Shown here in pieces: positions 15,022-17,645 of a stretch of DNA of 17,645 nt. The notes below the pieces were generated by a model. It was not told the DNA's origin. It worked only from the letters and a program-made list of their open reading frames with translations, and did not search any database. The translations under genes and the position numbers were made by a program. Origin of the DNA: CAYLYM01 sp964387645 (GTDB lineage Bacteria > Calditrichota > Calditrichia > RBG-13-44-9); the NCBI GenBank assembly GCA_964387645.1, contig CAYLYM010000082.1, forward strand, positions 1-17,645. The letters run 5' to 3'. Each line of letters begins with the position of its first letter. The stretch's first letter is position 1.

Positions 15022-15948
15022 TTGAAAAAGTTAATTATCTTATTCGCGGTTTTAACTTTTATGTCGCTTAAAACAAATGCCCAAATTCCAAATCATGGAT
15101 TTGAAATTTGGGAAAATTATCCTGATCCCGAAAATCCAAATAATGTATATCCGAAACCTGACAAATGGGTAGGTCTTTTACCTACTTCTCCTTTAACCTA
15201 TTCATTTTCCATTGAAAAAAATTTAGAAAATTATCCTCCTGGGACTGGACAGTATTCATTATTAATTAAATCCGATATAACAAATGGAGTTAATGGAGTT
15301 GCATTTAGTTACGACTTACTTCCTCCTGGAATTTCTGCGCAGAACATTCCACCTGCATTTCCAATAAATTATCGGCCAATTTCCTTATTTTTGTATTATA
15401 AATATTCTCCAGTTGATGGTGATTCTATGAGAGTAGTTTGTAATTTATACAAAAATGGATCTATTATTGGTGGATTTGACTATAAGTCACCACAAATTGT
15501 TCAAAGCTGGACACAATTAGAGATACCGATAAGCTATAATACTTCAGATATTCCAGATTCCGCTACAATTATTCTATCTACTTTCTGTAAGATACAGCAT
15601 AATGGTTCAATGTTGTATGTAGATAATTTGAGTTTTGATAATCCGATTACTTCAACAAGTGAAGGTGTACAAGTTCATTTATCAAAAAATTTTGCTCTTA
15701 TGCAAAATTATCCAAATCCGTTTAATTCAATAACTACTATAAAGTTTTCCGTTTCTAAAACAAGTCTTGTCACAATTAAATTGTATAATATTTTGGGTAA
15801 TGAAGTAGCAATTTTATTAAATGAAAAAAAGTCTCCCGGAGATTACGAAGTTGAATTTAATGCAACTGATCTCCCAAGTGGAATTTACTATTATCAAATG
15901 CGAACCAACTCATTCAAAGATACAAAAAAACTAATTCTAATTAAGTAA
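15022..15948 (+). CDS. Secreted protein with C-terminal T9SS sorting domain
   Basis: This 308-aa exported protein starts with a Sec signal (MKKLIILFAVLTF, cleavage likely after TNA, before QIPNHGFEIW). The central ~190 residues look like an all-beta jelly-roll or carbohydrate-binding-type domain: NHGFEIWENY at the start, PDKW, paired strands and a closing MLYVDNLSFDNP, as in many T9SS-secreted surface proteins. The last ~85 residues are a type A sorting domain (QNYPNPFNS, LYNILGNEV, LPSGIYYYQM, basic end KKLILIK), much like the tail of the PL6 lyase. A catalytic site is not evident. The TTG at 15022 is preferred because AAGGAG (15011-15016) lies 5 nt upstream; the ATG at 15007 has no site and would contain this one. 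Substrate or role is unknown. Confidence 0.85.
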   Translation: MKKLIILFAVLTFMSLKTNAQIPNHGFEIWENYPDPENPNNVYPKPDKWVGLLPTSPLTYSFSIEKNLENYPPGTGQYSLLIKSDITNGVNGVAFSYDLLPPGISAQNIPPAFPINYRPISLFLYYKYSPVDGDSMRVVCNLYKNGSIIGGFDYKSPQIVQSWTQLEIPISYNTSDIPDSATIILSTFCKIQHNGSMLYVDNLSFDNPITSTSEGVQVHLSKNFALMQNYPNPFNSITTIKFSVSKTSLVTIKLYNILGNEVAILLNEKKSPGDYEVEFNATDLPSGIYYYQMRTNSFKDTKKLILIK

Positions 15949-15972
15949 AATAACATTGACTAACTACTCATA

Positions 15973-16002
15973 AACCTGATAGCAAAAGGTATGCGGTTTT
16001 TT
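15973..16002 (+). terminator. Weak terminator candidate after the T9SS-tailed gene
   Basis: AACC (15973-15976) pairs with GGTT (15995-15998), an inner ATA/TAT adds support, and a run of six T (15997-16002) follows, 25 bp after the stop. The stem is short and interrupted. Confidence 0.3.
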
Positions 16003-16485
16003 CAAATTTTGTAGTCAGCATAAAGTTTTTTGTCATTTAACATTTAATTAACAATCTTTTTGTGTAATGGCCAAAACGTTAAAGCATTCTGAATCTTCAA
16101 TCCACATTCAGAGCCATTCTATTGCTGTGCACAACGATCCCTTGCTTTTTCACGGTCAGAATGAATCCACCCGCTTGCAATACTGTATTTTGTTCAGAAG
16201 TTTAATTTCCAGTAAGCCTGACTTTCCCTGTCTCCCGGCTATCTGCTCTTGATTCATTTTAACGGCATAAACGAGGCCATAAACGCAGAGAGAGAAGATT
16301 TCGGAAAGCAAAGATTGATCGTACTCATACAGGCTAATTGCGGTTTATCTACACTCAGGCTTTTGCATCTACTTATCAACGTAGTTTTATTCTACAAATA
16401 CTTACAACGTGAGACAAACGACATGATATTTCATGTGTCGAAGCGGGAATAATGAATTGCATACAAAAATTTTAACATCACTAAT
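16003..16485. other. Decayed or non-coding region
   Basis: No intact gene is credible. On the minus strand 16097-16258 is open for 54 codons with one internal TAA and reads coding-like (SRETGKVRLTGN, then TVLQAGGFILTVKKQGIVV), possibly a fragment of a lost gene downstream of the broken kinase. A hairpin-like repeat ACATGA-TATT-TCATGT lies near 16419-16434. GC content is higher than in the spacer around 13.8 kb, in line with former coding sequence. Confidence 0.35.
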
Positions 16486-16782
16486 TCATTCCAGTAGCGC
16501 CCAGGCGACAGCCAAGGCTACCACCTGATTAGTGAAGTCGTTCAGCCTATGATTGCTCACCACTTCGACAGTGGCTCCCGCAATCCCGCATGCCTATGCT
16601 ACTTCTAGAGCTCCTGGGAGTGGCTGTCCACTGAATAAAAGTCCCAAGAAGGCCACCAACGAGTCTACCAGCACAACGGCTAGTGATCCTTCCCGACTGC
16701 GAGTAGCCGGAATCTCATCCGGAGAAGGAACCCGGTTGGAATGCCGCCCATAGCGAGTATCAATCGGTTCGCCAACAGCTTC
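16486..16782 (-). pseudogene. Broken dolichol/phytol kinase-like gene (C-terminal part)
   Basis: A minus-strand frame of 98 codons carries one internal TAG (16594-16596). It reads EAVGEPIDTRYGRH, then PATRSREGSLAVVLVDSL, a hydrophobic stretch, and after the stop ATVEVVSNHRLNDFTNQVV and a closing hydrophobic helix. This fits the C-terminal part of membrane CTP-dependent polyprenol kinases of the SEC59/COG0170 and cytidylyltransferase-like fold, where GDAVGEPVG, RSLEGSLA, VEA(V)S and DNLT-type motifs are expected. The N-terminal half is missing, and transposase-like sequence begins right at the break (about 16783). DNA upstream and downstream is disrupted too, so it is a pseudogene. Confidence 0.6.
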
Positions 16783-17279
16783 TCAGAAAAGCGTATCTCT
16801 CAATTTTCAAATATTTACGATTCTAATGCATCCCATATAGCCCATCTCCTATCACTACATCCAGATAATAATCATGACGATCTCGGAAACGTTCAACCAA
16901 GACTCACAAATCATTCCCCTAGTTGTATAAATCCAAACTGATGCGATCAGAAACCTAATACCCACTAACATTATATATTTTTTTTCTGTCGTCATTGAAT
17001 CTCTTGAATTACCCAAAACGCATGAAGTTAGGAAAGACTGATTGCACCGGAATCTTCATCTAATATAGAGTGTATAATGTTTATGTTGCACTTCAAGTAG
17101 CTCAATTGCGTACGAATACCTCGACACAGAACTTTATTACTCTTCCACTTTTTACGAGCTATAGAAAGATAGTCAAGACGGTCTATCAAGTGGTATGTTT
17201 TTGGACTACGTTTATTAGGTGAGAAAACTCACAATTCACCAATTATCTGTTCACTCGCCTCCCCTAATTGACGGCTGTT
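16760..17279 (-). mobile_element. Remnant of an IS5-like transposase gene
   Basis: Two minus-strand frames hold recognisable pieces of one transposase. The frame at 17279-16992 reads LGEASEQIIGEL, SPKTYHLIDRLDYLSIARKK, IRTQLSYLKCNINIIHSILD and FWVIQEIQ with internal stops at 17229-17231 and 17028-17030. These match the Lys/Arg-rich middle of IS5-type transposases (pattern PRTYR...YL.LAKK...RKQLRYL.RN...I..LL, then VIxEIY). The second frame, from 16903 down, reads LVERFRDRHDYYLDVVIGDGLYG and NRKYLK after a TAG, matching the later region with the Asp of the DDE site. About 190 nt expected between them is missing. No terminal repeats were identified. The element is inactive. Confidence 0.6.
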
Positions 17280-17534
17280 TCAAACTCCTTCAAAGTATCC
17301 TTCCGACTTGTCCGCACAAGGAAGAAGGCAGGAAAAATAAAACTATCTCTTTCTCCAATTATTTATTGATAGAATCACCTGCGCCCATCCTGAAAAGGGA
17401 ATATTTATTTTTTGGAAATGGACTTGACTTTTTAATTTTCTCTGCTATATAGCATTATACTATGTTAACGATAATGAATATTGGCAGGCTCAAAAGAAAT
17501 TAAAACAATGATGGAAGGGCCTGGAGAAATAATA
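17280..17534. other. Spacer with two-part hairpin
   Basis: No gene is supported. A stem-loop at 17299-17328 has CCTTC/GAAGG and CTTGT/ACAAG helices separated by a symmetric 3x3 internal loop (CGA opposite GAA) and capped by CCGC. It might be part of the element's former end or chance. The stretch otherwise looks like decayed sequence. Confidence 0.35.
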
Positions 17535-17645
17535 ATGATCCTTAATGAAACTGCAAAATATTTAAAAATAGTCCCACCTTGGCGGGATACTTTTAATAAG
17601 ATGCCAAGAGAAGGCAAAATCCCCGCCGTGAAAATTTCTAATCAA
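17535..17645 (+). CDS. Excisionase/MerR-type helix-turn-helix protein, start only
   Basis: The window ends inside this gene; 37 codons are visible. MILNETAKYLKI and REGKIPAVKISNQ are close to the DNA-binding excisionase-family domain (HTH_17), whose usual form is LxxEAAEYLxV...REGKIPAxKxGxQW. Such proteins serve as excisionases, toxin-antitoxin or phage regulators, or fused domains of larger enzymes. The segment between the two helices (VPPWRDTFNKMP) is about three residues longer than usual, and the DNA there (17572-17587) is a GC-rich inverted repeat, so the gene may be damaged or diverged. The ATG at 17535 is preferred: GGAG at 17523-17526 is 8 nt upstream. In-frame ATGs also exist at 17508 and 17511. 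Confidence 0.55.
   Translation, partial: MILNETAKYLKIVPPWRDTFNKMPREGKIPAVKISNQ

Noticed and set aside
16249..16452. 67-codon plus-strand open frame
   Set aside because: It starts with TTG, has no ribosome-binding site and no recognisable pattern, and lies in decayed sequence.
16553..16941. Plus-strand open frames of about 66 codons each (16553-16753 and 16741-16941)
   Set aside because: They are antisense to the kinase and transposase remnants, whose minus-strand translations are far more protein-like.
17219..17452. 77-codon plus-strand open frame
   Set aside because: It starts with GTG, overlaps the antisense transposase remnant, and has no convincing protein features.
13771..17645. CRISPR array or tandem repeats in the gene-poor region
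   Set aside because: Only inverted repeats were seen; there are no regularly spaced direct repeats.

Overview
The window is AT-rich bacterial DNA from a Gram-negative organism. It carries lpxB (lipid A synthesis), and two secreted proteins end in type IX secretion (T9SS) sorting domains with the NYPNPFN signature. That combination, with the gene order rplM-rpsI-rpsB-tsf-pyrH-frr, points to the FCB group (Calditrichota, Ignavibacteriota or KSB1-like lineages). The exact phylum cannot be fixed from this sequence alone.

Region 1 (320-8092, + strand) is a five-gene, operon-like cluster with 58-77 bp gaps for breaking down an acidic, probably sulfated, polysaccharide. It encodes a Tat-exported beta-propeller protein (candidate lyase), a PL6 polysaccharide lyase with a T9SS tail, a Tat-exported Gfo/Idh/MocA oxidoreductase, and two Tat-exported type I sulfatases. 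The PL6 enzyme keeps the Ca2+ ligands and the Lys/Arg catalytic pair. No transporter, regulator or sulfatase-maturing enzyme lies in the window.

Region 2 (8191-13090, - strand) is a housekeeping block transcribed toward region 1: rplM-rpsI, a strong terminator hairpin, an rpsB leader with a possible pseudoknot, then rpsB-tsf-pyrH-frr, a terminator, and lpxB. A TTGACA promoter sits just upstream of rplM. EF-Ts is the short form.

Region 3 (about 13.1-17.6 kb) is gene-poor and decayed. It holds a 62-aa conserved-looking small protein divergent from rplM, a degraded reading frame near 14.0-14.6 kb, an intact T9SS-tailed secreted protein (15022-15948), a broken dolichol/phytol kinase-like gene, remnants of an IS5-like transposase abutting it, and the start of an excisionase-like helix-turn-helix protein cut off by the window end. 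Several inverted repeats lie between these pieces. No tRNA, rRNA or CRISPR array was seen.
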